The notes under the pieces were generated by a model that ran no database searches, was not told the origin of the DNA, and saw only the letters and a list, made by a program, of their open reading frames with translations. Position numbers and translations under genes: made by a program. DNA of 64,000 bases from Polyangiaceae bacterium. GTDB taxonomy: Bacteria > Myxococcota_A > Polyangia > Polyangiales > Polyangiaceae. The stretch lies in NCBI GenBank assembly GCA_019637265.1, contig JAHBVY010000005.1, positions 62,001 through 126,000 on the forward strand. Reading direction: 5' to 3'. This document shows positions 27,643 to 36,802 of the stretch, in pieces. Each line of letters begins with the position of its first letter. Position 1 is the stretch's first letter.

Positions 27643-29598
27643 TCAGTTGATCTGCACCTGCGCGCCGCCGGTGCCGTTCTGGCCGTCGCCGCCGACACCA
27701 CCCGCGGGGTTCGTGCCCCCGAGCCCGCGGAAACCAGGCGTGCCGCTGCTGCAGGAGTTCGCGGTGAAGGTGACGCCCGAGATCCGACCCGCGACGCAGG
27801 CCGTGGGTCCCCCACCACCGCCGCCGCCCGGACCACCGGGGCCGCCGTTGCCACCCTTACCACCGGGGCCGCCGTTGCCGCCGTTGCTGTTGAGGCCACC
27901 GCCGAGGGTGCCCGCGCCGATGGCCCCGCCGCCACCGCCCGCCTGACCCAGCGACCCGTTGCCTCCACGCCCACCATCACCCCCATTGCCGGTCTGGATG
28001 GTGTTGTTGCGCACCACCACGCGACCGCCCGCTACGAAGACGCCAAAGCTGCCGCCACCACCGCCGCCACCGCGACCCGCGTTGCCGCCCAGGCCGCCGC
28101 AGCCCCCCGCGCCGCCGCCGCCACCGCCCTTGGAGCTGCAAGAGATGATGCCTCTGAGCGCGCCGCCGCCACCGCCACCGCCGCCGCCCTTGCCGTTCCC
28201 ACCGAGACTGCCATCACCACCATCCGCGGGTTGATAAGCACCGCTGACGATCTGCCCCACGGACCCGCCGCCCGAGGCGCCCGCGCCGCCAGAACCCGCC
28301 GCACCCTCCGTGCCAGGACTCCCGTCGTTGCCCGGATCACCAACACAGAGAATAGGAGTCTTCGCCGCCCCGCCAGCCCCCCCGGCGGTCACCCCGCTCC
28401 CGTTGCCCCCCGCCTGACCACTACCGCTGTTCGTACCCCCATCCCCACCCTTGCCCCCCGGCTCATCACACGCGAGCGCCGGGCCGCCAGCCCCGCCATT
28501 GCTGCCGTTCCCATCATCTCCCTTGTTGGCGGTCGCCTGACTAGGCGGCGAAATCGTCGCGCCGTGCGCGCCCGGGTCACCCGAGGTGCCGGCGCCGATG
28601 GTCAGGATGTTGTGCTGAACCGTGAGGACGCCGCTGCCGCCGCCGAGCAGCACACCGTAAGCGCTCGAGCTCGGCCCGGCGGGCGCCGTCGCCTCGATGG
28701 TGAAGCCCATGATGGTGGTGTCGTGGTTGATCTCGGGTGCCACGAACGCCGCGCCCACGCCGCGCACCGTGGTGACCGCCCCGGGGCCGCGCCGGAACGC
28801 GAACTCCGGATCCAAGTGGTTGAAGCCGCCGTACAGGTTCACTCCACTGACCACATTCACCGTCTCGTTGTAGATCTCGCCGGAGACGCACACCGCCGGT
28901 GCGCCGCGCGACACCGCGAACTGGATCGCCGCGTTGATGGTGCGGAACGGCGCGCTGCGCGTCCCGTTCGCGGTGCCGTCTCCGCCCATGCTGGCCGAGA
29001 CGAAGACACAGGTCTCGACGACGCCATCGCTGCCGTCGCAGTTCTCGTCCTCATAGTTCGGGTCGATGACGTCCACCGCGCTGGTCGGCGTGCACTGGTA
29101 CTCGCAGCCACAGCCACCACCGGTGAGGGGGTTACCATCCAAGTTGCAGAAGCCGCTGGGACAGCAGCTGTCGCAGCCCACGCCGAGGCCACCACCCGTG
29201 CCGCCCGTCGCGCCAGTGCCCGAGCTGCCCGACGTCCCGCCGGTGCCGCCACCGCCCACGCCCGCGCTGCCACCGATCCCCCCAACACCACCCACGCCGC
29301 CCGCACCTGCGACACCACCCACTCCCCCAGTGGACCCACCGCTGCCCGCGATGCCGCCCGTACCACCGAAGGCCCCTGAAGCGCCCGAGCCACCATCACC
29401 GCCGAAGGCGCCCGTGCCGCCATCACCGCTCACACCACCGGAGCCACCCTGACCCGCAGCGCCCGCGGTGCCGGCGTTACCTGCGTTGCTACTGCCCCCA
29501 TTCGAATCCCCGCTGTCCGCCGTGCCACCTGCGGCACAGCCGAGCGCGACGAGACCCGAAATCAACCCCAGTGAACTACCCAGAACGACGCGGCGCAT
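27643..29598 (-). CDS. PGRS-like Gly-rich surface lipoprotein 3 with DUF1565-like beta-helix
   Basis: A 651-residue lipoprotein with signal RRVVLGSSLGLISGLVA and lipobox ALGC at residue 21. A Gly-rich linker (about 25-135) is followed by a Cys-rich knot with CCPSGFCNLDGNPLTGGGC. A beta-helix start (CVFVSASMGGDGTANGTRSA, TVRGVGAAFVAPEINHDTTI) spans about 180-320. A long Gly-rich tail with hydrophobic turns (GSFGVFVAGGRVVVRNNTI) ends the protein. It has the same architecture as the two genes upstream but on the opposite strand and with low identity, so it is an older relative. Confidence 0.82.
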   Translation of the reverse strand: MRRVVLGSSLGLISGLVALGCAAGGTADSGDSNGGSSNAGNAGTAGAAGQGGSGGVSGDGGTGAFGGDGGSGASGAFGGTGGIAGSGGSTGGVGGVAGAGGVGGVGGIGGSAGVGGGGTGGTSGSSGTGATGGTGGGLGVGCDSCCPSGFCNLDGNPLTGGGCGCEYQCTPTSAVDVIDPNYEDENCDGSDGVVETCVFVSASMGGDGTANGTRSAPFRTINAAIQFAVSRGAPAVCVSGEIYNETVNVVSGVNLYGGFNHLDPEFAFRRGPGAVTTVRGVGAAFVAPEINHDTTIMGFTIEATAPAGPSSSAYGVLLGGGSGVLTVQHNILTIGAGTSGDPGAHGATISPPSQATANKGDDGNGSNGGAGGPALACDEPGGKGGDGGTNSGSGQAGGNGSGVTAGGAGGAAKTPILCVGDPGNDGSPGTEGAAGSGGAGASGGGSVGQIVSGAYQPADGGDGSLGGNGKGGGGGGGGGALRGIISCSSKGGGGGGAGGCGGLGGNAGRGGGGGGGSFGVFVAGGRVVVRNNTIQTGNGGDGGRGGNGSLGQAGGGGGAIGAGTLGGGLNSNGGNGGPGGKGGNGGPGGPGGGGGGGPTACVAGRISGVTFTANSCSSGTPGFRGLGGTNPAGGVGGDGQNGTGGAQVQIN

Positions 29599-29910
29599 CC
29601 GCTGATTCTCTCACGAGTCCTGGCCGGAACCAAGCGCCGCCTGCGCCTCGCCTCCCGGACGCAGCACTTCGCCTCCCGGGCCCAACCACTTTGCCTCCGG
29701 CCAATCACGGCTGCTCGCTTTCGCCGAGTGCTCGCTTTCGCCAAGTGCTCACGTTCGCTGCCTTGCCTGGAGCCGCGCGTTCGCTGAGTGCTCGCTTTCG
29801 CTCCTGCCGCAGCGCGGCATGATGGCTAGTAACTGGCGCTCGCCTTGCCGCTCGCTCACGGTTCACCTTACGCTCGCGCCCGACGCCAGCCGACACCCGA
29901 GGAGCGCCCG
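29599..29910. other. divergent intergenic region with short direct repeats
   Basis: About 310 bases between PGRS-like gene 3 and the VWA gene. It contains three copies of TTCGCCTCCCGG or a variant (29648-29700) and at least three copies of GTGCTCGCTTTCGC or a variant (29728, 29745, 29788). No coding frame is convincing. A GGAG lies before the VWA start. Confidence 0.55.
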
Positions 29911-31161
29911 ATGTCACGCAAGCTCACCCAAGCACGACCCATCGCAGGCCTCACGGGGGCGCGCTCGCTGCCAACGCGCAGCTCACTTCTAACGCCTGGC
30001 TCACTCCTGGCGCTCGGCTCGCTGCTGGCGCTCAGCGGCGCGTGCAGCGAAGCCGACGGTCGCCCTGACAGCTCGGTCAACGGTGGTCAGGGTGGCTCAT
30101 CGGCCGCGGGTGGCTCTGGAGGGAGCTCAGGGGGCGGCGCCGGCGGCGCGGCAGGGTTCGACGGCAGCGCGGCCGCGGGCGGCAGCTTGATCGTCGACTC
30201 GGGGCCGAGCGATGCGCTCGATCCTGACGCGGCCTGTGGGCTCGTCACGGAGCGCGCCCAGGCGCTGCCGCTCACGCTGTACCTGATGGTCGACAAATCC
30301 AACTCGATGGCGGGCTACAAGTGGAGCGCGGTGGAGGCTGGGATCACCGAGTTCGTGCAAGACAGTGGTTCCGCGGGGATACAAATCGGCGTCGGCTTCT
30401 ACCCGCTGCCCGGGCCCGCCAGCTGCGATCAGACACTGTATCGCGAGCCCACGGTGCCCTTCGGCGCCCTCCCCGGTCACGCGAGCCAAGTCATCGCCGC
30501 GGTCGGCGCGCAGGACCCTGACGGCCTCGGCACCCCCACCTACCCCGCCTTGGGCGGCGCCATTTTGAAGGGGATCCAGAACGCCCAGAACGATCCCCTG
30601 ACCACCCAGGCGGTGCTGCTGATCACGGACGGCAACCCCCAGTGGCCGATCCAGCCCCCGCCCCAGTGCGGCGGCGTGAACCCCGACGCGACGGAGTCCA
30701 TCGCGGGGCTCGCGCGCACCGGCTACGAGTTCAACCCGTCGGTCACCACCTTCGTGGTGGGGCTCGAGGGTGTCCAAACTCAGTTCGCCAACGCCGTGGC
30801 GGCGGCGGGCGGCAGCGGTCAGGCGATCCTGATCAGCAACACCAACGCGGCGCAGGAGTTCGCGCAGGCGCTCAAGAAGATCCGCGGTCAAGCGCTACCC
30901 TGTGAGTACACGCTGCCCGACGACGTGGCGCAGGGCACCATCGCTTACGATCGCGTGAACGTGCTGCTCACGGACGGCGCCAGCGGCCCCGAGACGCTCC
31001 CTCAGAGCGACGACTGCGCCGACGGCGGCAGCTGGCGCTACGACGACCCGAGCGCCCCCACGCAGATCTTGCTGTGCCCCGCGACCTGCGAGCGCGTGAA
31101 GGAGAGCTACGAGGCGCAGCTCGACATCTTGCTCGGCTGCAAGACGGAGCGCGTGAAGTAG
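29911..31161 (+). CDS. VWA-domain lipoprotein
   Basis: A 416-residue surface lipoprotein: signal core SLLALGSLLALSG and lipobox with Cys near 47, a Gly/Ser linker (about 55-100), then a von Willebrand A domain from about 125. The MIDAS motif is DKSNSM, with ALGGAILKGIQNAQ and VLLITDGNPQWP following. After the VWA fold a second Cys-containing domain (CEYTLPDDVAQGTIAYDRVN, ending LCPATCERVKESYEAQ) is of a type seen in myxobacterial proteins. VWA domains bind protein ligands through a metal ion. The partner is unknown; the neighbouring PGRS-like proteins are candidates by position only. Confidence 0.88.
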   Translation: MSRKLTQARPIAGLTGARSLPTRSSLLTPGSLLALGSLLALSGACSEADGRPDSSVNGGQGGSSAAGGSGGSSGGGAGGAAGFDGSAAAGGSLIVDSGPSDALDPDAACGLVTERAQALPLTLYLMVDKSNSMAGYKWSAVEAGITEFVQDSGSAGIQIGVGFYPLPGPASCDQTLYREPTVPFGALPGHASQVIAAVGAQDPDGLGTPTYPALGGAILKGIQNAQNDPLTTQAVLLITDGNPQWPIQPPPQCGGVNPDATESIAGLARTGYEFNPSVTTFVVGLEGVQTQFANAVAAAGGSGQAILISNTNAAQEFAQALKKIRGQALPCEYTLPDDVAQGTIAYDRVNVLLTDGASGPETLPQSDDCADGGSWRYDDPSAPTQILLCPATCERVKESYEAQLDILLGCKTERVK

Positions 31162-31195
31162 TCAGCGAAGCCGGCTCGAAGTGCGCCCCAAGCGG

Positions 31196-31213
31196 GGTTG
31201 GGGGTTTGGCAAG
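31196..31213 (+). repeat. dispersed G5 motif after the VWA gene
   Basis: GGTTGGGGGTTTGGCAAG, 34 bases after the VWA stop codon, in the gap between convergent genes. Confidence 0.7.
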
Positions 31214-31307
31214 TCAGTACCGCTGCCGAATTGGCCCCGCGTGCCAATGAAGTGCTCTGCGCGTCACCGCGCAGCTCGAGTCACCTCACCTGACGACTTG
31301 CTCGGCG

Positions 31308-32429
31308 TCACTGCGGGCGACGCAGCTCGTCCAGGCGCCGCATCCCCTCCGGACCACCCCGCGGGCAGTCCACGGCGGCCTGGGTGTAGTGATCGGCGCT
31401 CGACGGCGTGAGCGTGATCTCGTAGTTGCCCTCCACCGTGGGGCAGTACACGGCCCGGACCTGCGACGCAGGCCGTGGCACCGGGACCAGCGTCTTCTCG
31501 GGCGTGACGATCTTGGCGGTGAGCTTCACGTCGTCATAAGCCGACGCCACGAACACGCTCAGGCAGGCGCCGTTCGCCTTCGATCGGTAGCTGAGCTGAC
31601 GCTCCCCCTTGAGCACGGTGGGCTGCGTGACGACCGTCCGGCACCCTGCCTTGTACAGGCGATCGACCTCACGCTTCACCTTGAGCTCACCGGTCGTCTC
31701 GGGCTTTTCGGAGTCGCTCCGCGCGGCGCCCTCCTTGACGGTGCGAGGGCACTCGATGGCCGCCACGGTGAACGGGCGATCGTCGAAGGCCTGGATGGTG
31801 AAGCTGTGCTGGGCGGTGGCCGTCGCGCACAGCCGATAGTCCAGGCTGCTCCCCGCTTGGGGCAGCGGGTGCATGAGCGAGACCCCCACGGTGTCGTACT
31901 TCAGTTGGAGTGACGCCCCGAGGCTCGAGATGCCGAGCAGGTGAACGCAGTGGCTCTCCTGGATCATGTTGTAGGACAGCGCCTCCGTACGGCTCACGAC
32001 CTTGGGCTGAGTCAGCACGCGATCGCAGCCAGATTTCTGCATCGCTGCGATGCGCGCGAGCATGGCGGCGTTGCCGCTCTTCGCAGGATCCTGCGCCAGC
32101 TGATCGAGCTGGTGTTGCTTGTACAGGGTGTAGAGCACGCTGCCACCGATCAGCGCGCTGAAGCACAGCACCCCCGCGCCGATCATCAGCGTCGAGAGCC
32201 GCTTGGAGCTCGCGGCGTGCTTGGCAGCCTGCGCCTTGGCCTGAATCGCCAGCTGGTGCTGCTGCACCTTGGCGTCGATCTCGAGCTGGCGCTGCTGAGC
32301 CGCGATCAGCGCTGGAGGCAGCAGGGTGCTCGCCCCGCAGTAGCGGCAGACGACGTGCAGAACGCGTGGGTCGCTCGGCACTTCGAGCACGCCGCCACAG
32401 CGCTGACAGGAGATCGTGAGCTGCGCCAT
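31308..32429 (-). CDS. zinc-ribbon membrane protein, unknown function
   Basis: A 373-residue protein. The N-terminus is a zinc ribbon with two CxxC knuckles (CQRCGG and CRYCGAS). A Gln/Ala-rich coiled coil (about 45-75) and one membrane helix at about 85-107 (LMIGAGVLCFSALIGGSVLY) follow. The remaining 260 residues should be extracytoplasmic and form two similar halves, each with a Gly-Cys and a 'TQPxVxxxxxxLSY' strand (VLTQPKVVSRTEALSYNM and VVTQPTVLKGERQLSYRS). I do not recognise the outer domain. It resembles the smaller zinc-ribbon protein at 44621 in layout. Confidence 0.75.
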   Translation of the reverse strand: MAQLTISCQRCGGVLEVPSDPRVLHVVCRYCGASTLLPPALIAAQQRQLEIDAKVQQHQLAIQAKAQAAKHAASSKRLSTLMIGAGVLCFSALIGGSVLYTLYKQHQLDQLAQDPAKSGNAAMLARIAAMQKSGCDRVLTQPKVVSRTEALSYNMIQESHCVHLLGISSLGASLQLKYDTVGVSLMHPLPQAGSSLDYRLCATATAQHSFTIQAFDDRPFTVAAIECPRTVKEGAARSDSEKPETTGELKVKREVDRLYKAGCRTVVTQPTVLKGERQLSYRSKANGACLSVFVASAYDDVKLTAKIVTPEKTLVPVPRPASQVRAVYCPTVEGNYEITLTPSSADHYTQAAVDCPRGGPEGMRRLDELRRPQ

Positions 32430-32497
32430 CCGAAACCAGGATACTCAAACTCGCACCAAGATGAAGCGCTCTACGCCGCCGACCAGGCGATGGGCAC

Positions 32498-32621
32498 ACC
32501 GTGAACGGCCCGCCGATCACGCATGAGCACCGTGAACGGCCCGCCGATCACGCATGAGCACCGTGAGCGGCCTGCCGATCACGCATGAGCACCGTGAGCG
32601 GCCTGCCGATCACGCATGAGC
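32498..32621. repeat. four 31-bp tandem repeats overlapping the carbonic anhydrase stop codon
   Basis: Four head-to-tail 31-base units (32498, 32529, 32560, 32591) built on GTGAACGGCC and GATCACGCATGAGC. Units 1-2 and 3-4 are identical pairs that differ at two positions. The last unit contains the stop codon and final codons of the carbonic anhydrase gene on the minus strand. There are no spacers. Confidence 0.9.
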
Positions 32622-33266
32622 ACTGAACGGCTCCGTCAGCGCGCCGCTCGGGACGCCATCGAAGAAATCCACGCGCCCCGAGTCGAGATCGTACTCCGCG
32701 CCCACGATCAAGAGGCCTTGGTCGGCTACCAGCCGCTCGATGATGGGTGAGCCGGCGCGGAGCTGGCACGTGGAGGCGCGCACGTTGGCGCGCACCGCCT
32801 CCGCCTTGAGCGCGGGGAGATCTTGCGCGAGCGGACCGCTGAACAGCGGCTCCACCGAGGGCCGCACGCGATCCACGATCGACATCAGGTTCTTCGAGCG
32901 CGGCTCTTGATCGCTCAGGATCTCTTGCAGGGTGGCCGAGATGGCGCCGCACTGGGTGTGCCCGAGCACCACCACCAGCTTGGTGCCGAAGGCCTCCACC
33001 GCGAACTCCACGCTGCCCACCTGGGACGACGCCACGATGTTCCCGGCGACGCGGATCACGAACAGATCCCCGAGGCCTTGGTCGAAGATGATCTCAGCGG
33101 GGACACGCGCGTCGGCGCAGCCCAAGATGACGGCGAACGGCTCCTGGCTCGTCGACATCTCCGTGCGCCGCATGTAGCTCGCCATCGAGCTCACGCTGCG
33201 GAGATCGGAGGTGAAGCGCTGGTTGCCCGCCCGAAGCCGGCGCAAGGACTCGATTGCGGTGATCAC
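32610..33266 (-). CDS. beta-carbonic anhydrase
   Basis: The enzyme interconverts CO2 and bicarbonate with a zinc ion. The ligands are all present: Cys50, Asp52 and Arg54 in ILGCADARVP, and His103 and Cys106 in LGHTQCGAIS. At 218 residues it has normal length for a clade without transmembrane extension. A GTG at 33266 serves as start. The gene lies downstream of the MFS exporter, with the 50-base dispersed element in the gap, and ends inside the 31-base tandem repeats, so its last residues are repeat-encoded. Confidence 0.93.
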   Translation of the reverse strand: MITAIESLRRLRAGNQRFTSDLRSVSSMASYMRRTEMSTSQEPFAVILGCADARVPAEIIFDQGLGDLFVIRVAGNIVASSQVGSVEFAVEAFGTKLVVVLGHTQCGAISATLQEILSDQEPRSKNLMSIVDRVRPSVEPLFSGPLAQDLPALKAEAVRANVRASTCQLRAGSPIIERLVADQGLLIVGAEYDLDSGRVDFFDGVPSGALTEPFSAHA

Positions 33267-33279
33267 GGATCGGTGCTCT

Positions 33280-33329
33280 CTCTAGTTGTCGGATTCGAGG
33301 ACGACCAACGGTCAACCGTTTGCCGTCCT
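33280..33329 (-). repeat. dispersed 50-75 bp element, copy A
   Basis: A 32-base imperfect palindrome (33298-33329, AGGACGACC...GCCGTCCT) is followed on the minus strand by a tail related to AAATCAGCAACTAGAG. It begins at the MFS stop codon and fills the gap to the carbonic anhydrase gene. It is clearly related to copy B at 51608. Confidence 0.7.
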
Positions 33330-34797
33330 AGGCCGGCGCCTGGCGCTGGTCAACCGGCGCCGGCCCGCTCGGATCGAGCTTCACGCGCGGGAAGAGCAGC
33401 CCGATCCCCCACGCCAGGGCGGCGAGCGCCGCCACCAGCCAGAACGCGATCTGGAGGCCGGCGCCCAGCGCTCCCGAGAGCTGCTGGAGGACGTTCGGGG
33501 CGAGCCCATGGCCGTGGGTGGGACCGAGCAACGCGTCCGCCGCACCAGGGGGCAGCCCCTCCACCGACGCCAGCCGCCGGGTGAGCACGCCTCCCACCAC
33601 GCCCACCACCAAGGCGCCGCCGATGGTCCGGGAGAACAGCAGGCTCGCGGTGGCGACGCCCCGCTCCTCCCAGCTCACGCTGCTCTGCACCGCGATGATG
33701 ACGACGGTGTTGAAGAGCCCCATCCCCACCCCGAAGGCGCCGGTCATCACCCCCAGCTCGAGCACCGTCAGTAGTCGCCCGGAGAGCACCGCCATCGCGC
33801 CGCTCACCAGCGCGATCAGGCTCACGCCGGCGAGCACCAGCGGTCGGTAGCCCAGGCGCCCCAGGAGCCGGCCGCTCACGGCGCTCGCCAGCGGCCAGCC
33901 TACGAGCATCGGCGCCACCGCGCGCCCCGCCTGCTCCGGGCTCCCGCCGAGCAGCGCCTGCACCTTGAGCGGGACGTAGGTGACGACGGCGAGCATCGCG
34001 CCGCCGAGCAGCAAGCCGAGCAGCGACCCCACCCACATGATCCGACGTTGAAACAACGGCAGCGGCAGCATCGGCTCCGGCGCGCGGCGCTCCACGAACA
34101 CCAGCCACACCAGGAGGCCGAACGCCAGCGGCAGGTAGTGGAGCCCCGCGAGCCCCAGCTCGCTCACCCACAAAAGGAGGAGCAACGCGGCGCTGAGCAG
34201 CACGACGCCCAGCACGTCGAAGGGGCGCCGCCGCCGCTCGAGCGACTCGTGGTAGGCGAAGGCCAGCACCATCACGCACACGATCCCCACCGGGACGTTC
34301 ACGTAGAACACCCAGCGCCAAGACCAGTGCGTGACGATGTACCCCCCCGCGATGGGCCCGGCGATCCCCGCCGCGCCCCACACCGAGCCGAACAGCCCCT
34401 GCATCCGCGCGCGCTGCTGCACATCGAACAAGTCCCCCACGATGGTCATGGTGACCGGCTGCATCGCGCCCGCCCCCAAGCCCTGCAGCGCGCGGAAACA
34501 GATCAGCTGCTCGATGCTCTGCGCCTGACCGCTCGCCACCGAGCCCGCCAGGAACAGCAGGAGCCCGAACAGTAAGATGGGCTTACGACCATAGAGGTCG
34601 GCGAGCTTGCCGTAGATTGGCAGCGTCAGCGTCGCGGTGAGCAGGTAGGCGGTGAACACCCAGGAGTAGCGCTCGAGCCCGCCGAGCTCACCGACCACCG
34701 TCGGCATCGCGGTGGAGACCACCGTCATCTCCAGCGCCGCCATGAACAGCGCGAGGAGCAGCGCCACCACCGTCACGGGTCGGTTCGTTCGGCGCAT
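33328..34797 (-). CDS. DHA2-family (14-TM) MFS efflux transporter
   Basis: A proton-driven drug or metabolite exporter of 489 residues in the inner membrane. It has the family N-terminus (ALFMAALEMTVVSTAMPTVV, with motif D1), the loop motif KLADLYGRKPILLFG (motif A) and the antiporter motif C region AAGIAGPIAGGYIV, with about 14 hydrophobic segments. The substrate cannot be told. There is no adjacent TetR or membrane-fusion gene. It probably shares a transcript with the carbonic anhydrase gene, with the dispersed element between. Confidence 0.92.
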   Translation of the reverse strand: MRRTNRPVTVVALLLALFMAALEMTVVSTAMPTVVGELGGLERYSWVFTAYLLTATLTLPIYGKLADLYGRKPILLFGLLLFLAGSVASGQAQSIEQLICFRALQGLGAGAMQPVTMTIVGDLFDVQQRARMQGLFGSVWGAAGIAGPIAGGYIVTHWSWRWVFYVNVPVGIVCVMVLAFAYHESLERRRRPFDVLGVVLLSAALLLLLWVSELGLAGLHYLPLAFGLLVWLVFVERRAPEPMLPLPLFQRRIMWVGSLLGLLLGGAMLAVVTYVPLKVQALLGGSPEQAGRAVAPMLVGWPLASAVSGRLLGRLGYRPLVLAGVSLIALVSGAMAVLSGRLLTVLELGVMTGAFGVGMGLFNTVVIIAVQSSVSWEERGVATASLLFSRTIGGALVVGVVGGVLTRRLASVEGLPPGAADALLGPTHGHGLAPNVLQQLSGALGAGLQIAFWLVAALAALAWGIGLLFPRVKLDPSGPAPVDQRQAPA

Positions 34798-35102
34798 GAG
34801 CGGCCGGCTCTACCGCTCTCATGGAGGGTTGGCCACTTCGCGCTGGCACCCCTCACGAAGGGGATCGGGCTACGGCATCCGGGCGCGGTAACGAGCGCCA
34901 CGTCATACACGACTCATCTAATAAAGAATATCCGGAGCATCACCAGCTGCGTGCAAAGCTCGGGTGTTTTATGAATTATTTCAGCGACTTACAGGCAAAC
35001 CCCTAAAACCCATTCTTGACTCGATGACTCGGTCGACCTAGGGTTTGCGGCCTTGCGCTGCCGCCTCATCCCCCTCGGCCCTGCCCTACCCGCCGTGAGC
35101 TG
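34798..35102. other. divergent region upstream of the sulfate transporter, AT-rich
   Basis: These 305 bases hold a strongly AT-rich patch (34915-34990, with TAATAAAGAATA and TTTTATGAATTATTTC) ahead of the cysT promoter. This is unusual in this GC-rich genome and probably a regulator-binding and promoter zone. A reversed G5-type sequence lies at 34994-35010. The MFS gene diverges from it. Confidence 0.55.
35016..35044 (+). promoter_or_regulatory. promoter of cysTWA
   Basis: TTGACT at 35016-35021 and TAGGGT at 35039-35044 are separated by 17 bases, 58 bases before the cysT ATG. The sequence ATGAATTATTT lies about 45 bases upstream; a related ATGAATTCAT lies upstream of the sulfate-binding protein gene. 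Confidence 0.5.
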
Positions 35103-35915
35103 ATGCGACCTGCGCTGCCCGGCTTCCGCCTGACGCTCGGCATCGTGCTGCTGTACACGAGCCTCATCGTGCTGCTGCCGCTGGCGGCGTTGGGGGCGCG
35201 GGCGGGGGAGCTCGGGCTCTCGGGGATTTGGGCGGTGGTGAGCGATGAGCGGGCGCTCCGCGCCTACGGGCTGAGCTTCGGCGCGGCGCTCGTGGCGGCG
35301 CTGATCAACGCCGTGCTGGGGCTGATGCTCGCCTGGGTGCTGGTGCGCTACCGGTTCCCTGGGCGGCGGCTGATCGATGGTCTTGTCGACTTACCGTTCG
35401 CGCTGCCCACGGCGGTGGCGGGCATCGCGCTCACCGCCATCTATTCCCCCAAGGGAATGCTCGGCGGGCCGCTCGCCGAGCTGGGGCTGCAGGTGGCGTT
35501 CACGCGGGTGGGGATCACGGTGGCGCTGGTGTTCATCGGCATCCCCTTCGTGGTGCGCACGGTGCAGCCGGTGCTCGAGGGGCTGGACCCGAGCCTCTCG
35601 GAGGCCGCCCAAGTGCTCGGCGCCAGCCGCCTGCAGACGTTCTTTCGGGTGATCCTCCCGGCGCTGCTCCCAGCCACGCTCACGGGCTTCGCGCTCGCGC
35701 TGGCGCGGGGCGTGGGGGAGTACGGCTCGGTGGTGTTCATCTCTGGAAACATGCCGTATCGCACCGAGGTCGCCTCCCTGCTCATCATCACCAAGCTGGA
35801 GCAGTACGACTATGAGGGCGCGACGGCGCTCGCCGCGGTGATGCTGCTGGTGAGCTTCGCCATCTTGCTCGGGGTGAACCTGCTGCAGCGCCGGCTCTCG
35901 CGGGGGCTCACGTGA
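35103..35915 (+). CDS. cysT: sulfate/thiosulfate ABC transporter permease CysT
   Basis: One of two permeases of the sulfate importer, 270 residues with six membrane helices. The ATPase-coupling EAA loop is EAAQVLGASRLQTFFRVILP. GEYGSVVFISGNMPYRTEVA near the C-terminus is characteristic of CysT. The ATG at 35103 gives a standard N-terminus (RPALPGFRLTLGIVLLYTSL). cysW starts four bases before its stop, so the two are coupled. Confidence 0.95.
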   Translation: MRPALPGFRLTLGIVLLYTSLIVLLPLAALGARAGELGLSGIWAVVSDERALRAYGLSFGAALVAALINAVLGLMLAWVLVRYRFPGRRLIDGLVDLPFALPTAVAGIALTAIYSPKGMLGGPLAELGLQVAFTRVGITVALVFIGIPFVVRTVQPVLEGLDPSLSEAAQVLGASRLQTFFRVILPALLPATLTGFALALARGVGEYGSVVFISGNMPYRTEVASLLIITKLEQYDYEGATALAAVMLLVSFAILLGVNLLQRRLSRGLT

Positions 35916-36802
35916 GCCACGCGCAGGCGCCGAAGGGCGCGCTCGCCAAGCTGCTCATCGGCGCGTCGCTCGCCTTCGTGGCCCTGTTCCTGGTGCTGCC
36001 GCTCGCGCTGGTGTTCGTCTCCGCGTTCGCGGAGGGCGCGGGCGCCTACTTCGAGGCGCTGGCCGATGAGGAGACGTGGTCCGCCGTGAAGCTCACGCTG
36101 CTCACCGCCGCCATCTCGGTGCCGCTGAACGTCGTGTTCGGGGTGTGCGCCGCGTGGCTGCTCTCGAAGTACGACTTCTGGGGCAAGAGCGCGCTGCTCA
36201 CCGTCATCGATCTCCCCTTCAGCGTGTCCCCGGTCATCGCTGGCCTGGTGTTCGTGCTGCTGTTCGGGAGCGGCGGCTGGTTCTACTCGGCGCTCAGCGC
36301 GGCTGACGTCAAGATCATCTTCGCCGTCCCCGGCGTCATCATCGCCACCACCTTCGTCACCTTCCCGATGGTGGCGCGCGAGGTGCTAGGCGTGATGGAA
36401 GCGCAAGGCAGCGACGAGGAGGAGGCCGCGCTCACGCTCGGGGCCAGCGGCTGGCAGCTCTTCACGCGCGTGACGCTCCCCAAGATCCGCTGGGGCGTGG
36501 CCTACGGGGTGATCTTGAGCAACGCGCGCGCGATGGGGGAGTTCGGCGCCGTGAGCGTGGTGTCCGGTCATATCCGCGGGGAAACTAATACGATGCCGCT
36601 CCACATCGAGATTTTGTACGGCGAGTACAACTTCGTCGGCGCCTTCGCGGTCGCCTCCTTGCTCACGCTGCTCGCCGTCGTGACCCTGGTGCTCAAGCAG
36701 TGGGTGGAGTGGCGCACGGCGCGCGCCGCGCGAGGCTTCGAGGGCGCTCCGGCAGAGGACAGCCTCGAGGGGCAGCGCGCGCTGCTCGGAGGAGCCCCAT
36801 GA
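35912..36802 (+). CDS. cysW: sulfate/thiosulfate ABC transporter permease CysW
   Basis: Second permease of the importer, 296 residues, six helices. The EAA loop is EEAALTLGASGWQLFTRVTL. GEFGAVSVVSGHIRGETNTM is the CysW counterpart of the CysT signature. It overlaps cysT by four bases (GTGA) and cysA by four bases (ATGA), so the three genes form one tightly coupled unit. Confidence 0.95.
   Translation: MSHAQAPKGALAKLLIGASLAFVALFLVLPLALVFVSAFAEGAGAYFEALADEETWSAVKLTLLTAAISVPLNVVFGVCAAWLLSKYDFWGKSALLTVIDLPFSVSPVIAGLVFVLLFGSGGWFYSALSAADVKIIFAVPGVIIATTFVTFPMVAREVLGVMEAQGSDEEEAALTLGASGWQLFTRVTLPKIRWGVAYGVILSNARAMGEFGAVSVVSGHIRGETNTMPLHIEILYGEYNFVGAFAVASLLTLLAVVTLVLKQWVEWRTARAARGFEGAPAEDSLEGQRALLGGAP

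Noticed and set aside
27577..29379. 600-codon frame antisense to PGRS-like gene 3
   Set aside because: Its Ala/Arg/Thr composition is the complement of Gly codons; the minus-strand frame has a signal peptide, lipobox and family-like domains.
32498..32621. Regular 31-base repeats considered as a CRISPR array
   Set aside because: The units are strictly head to tail without spacers, the last one codes for the end of carbonic anhydrase, and no cas gene is present.
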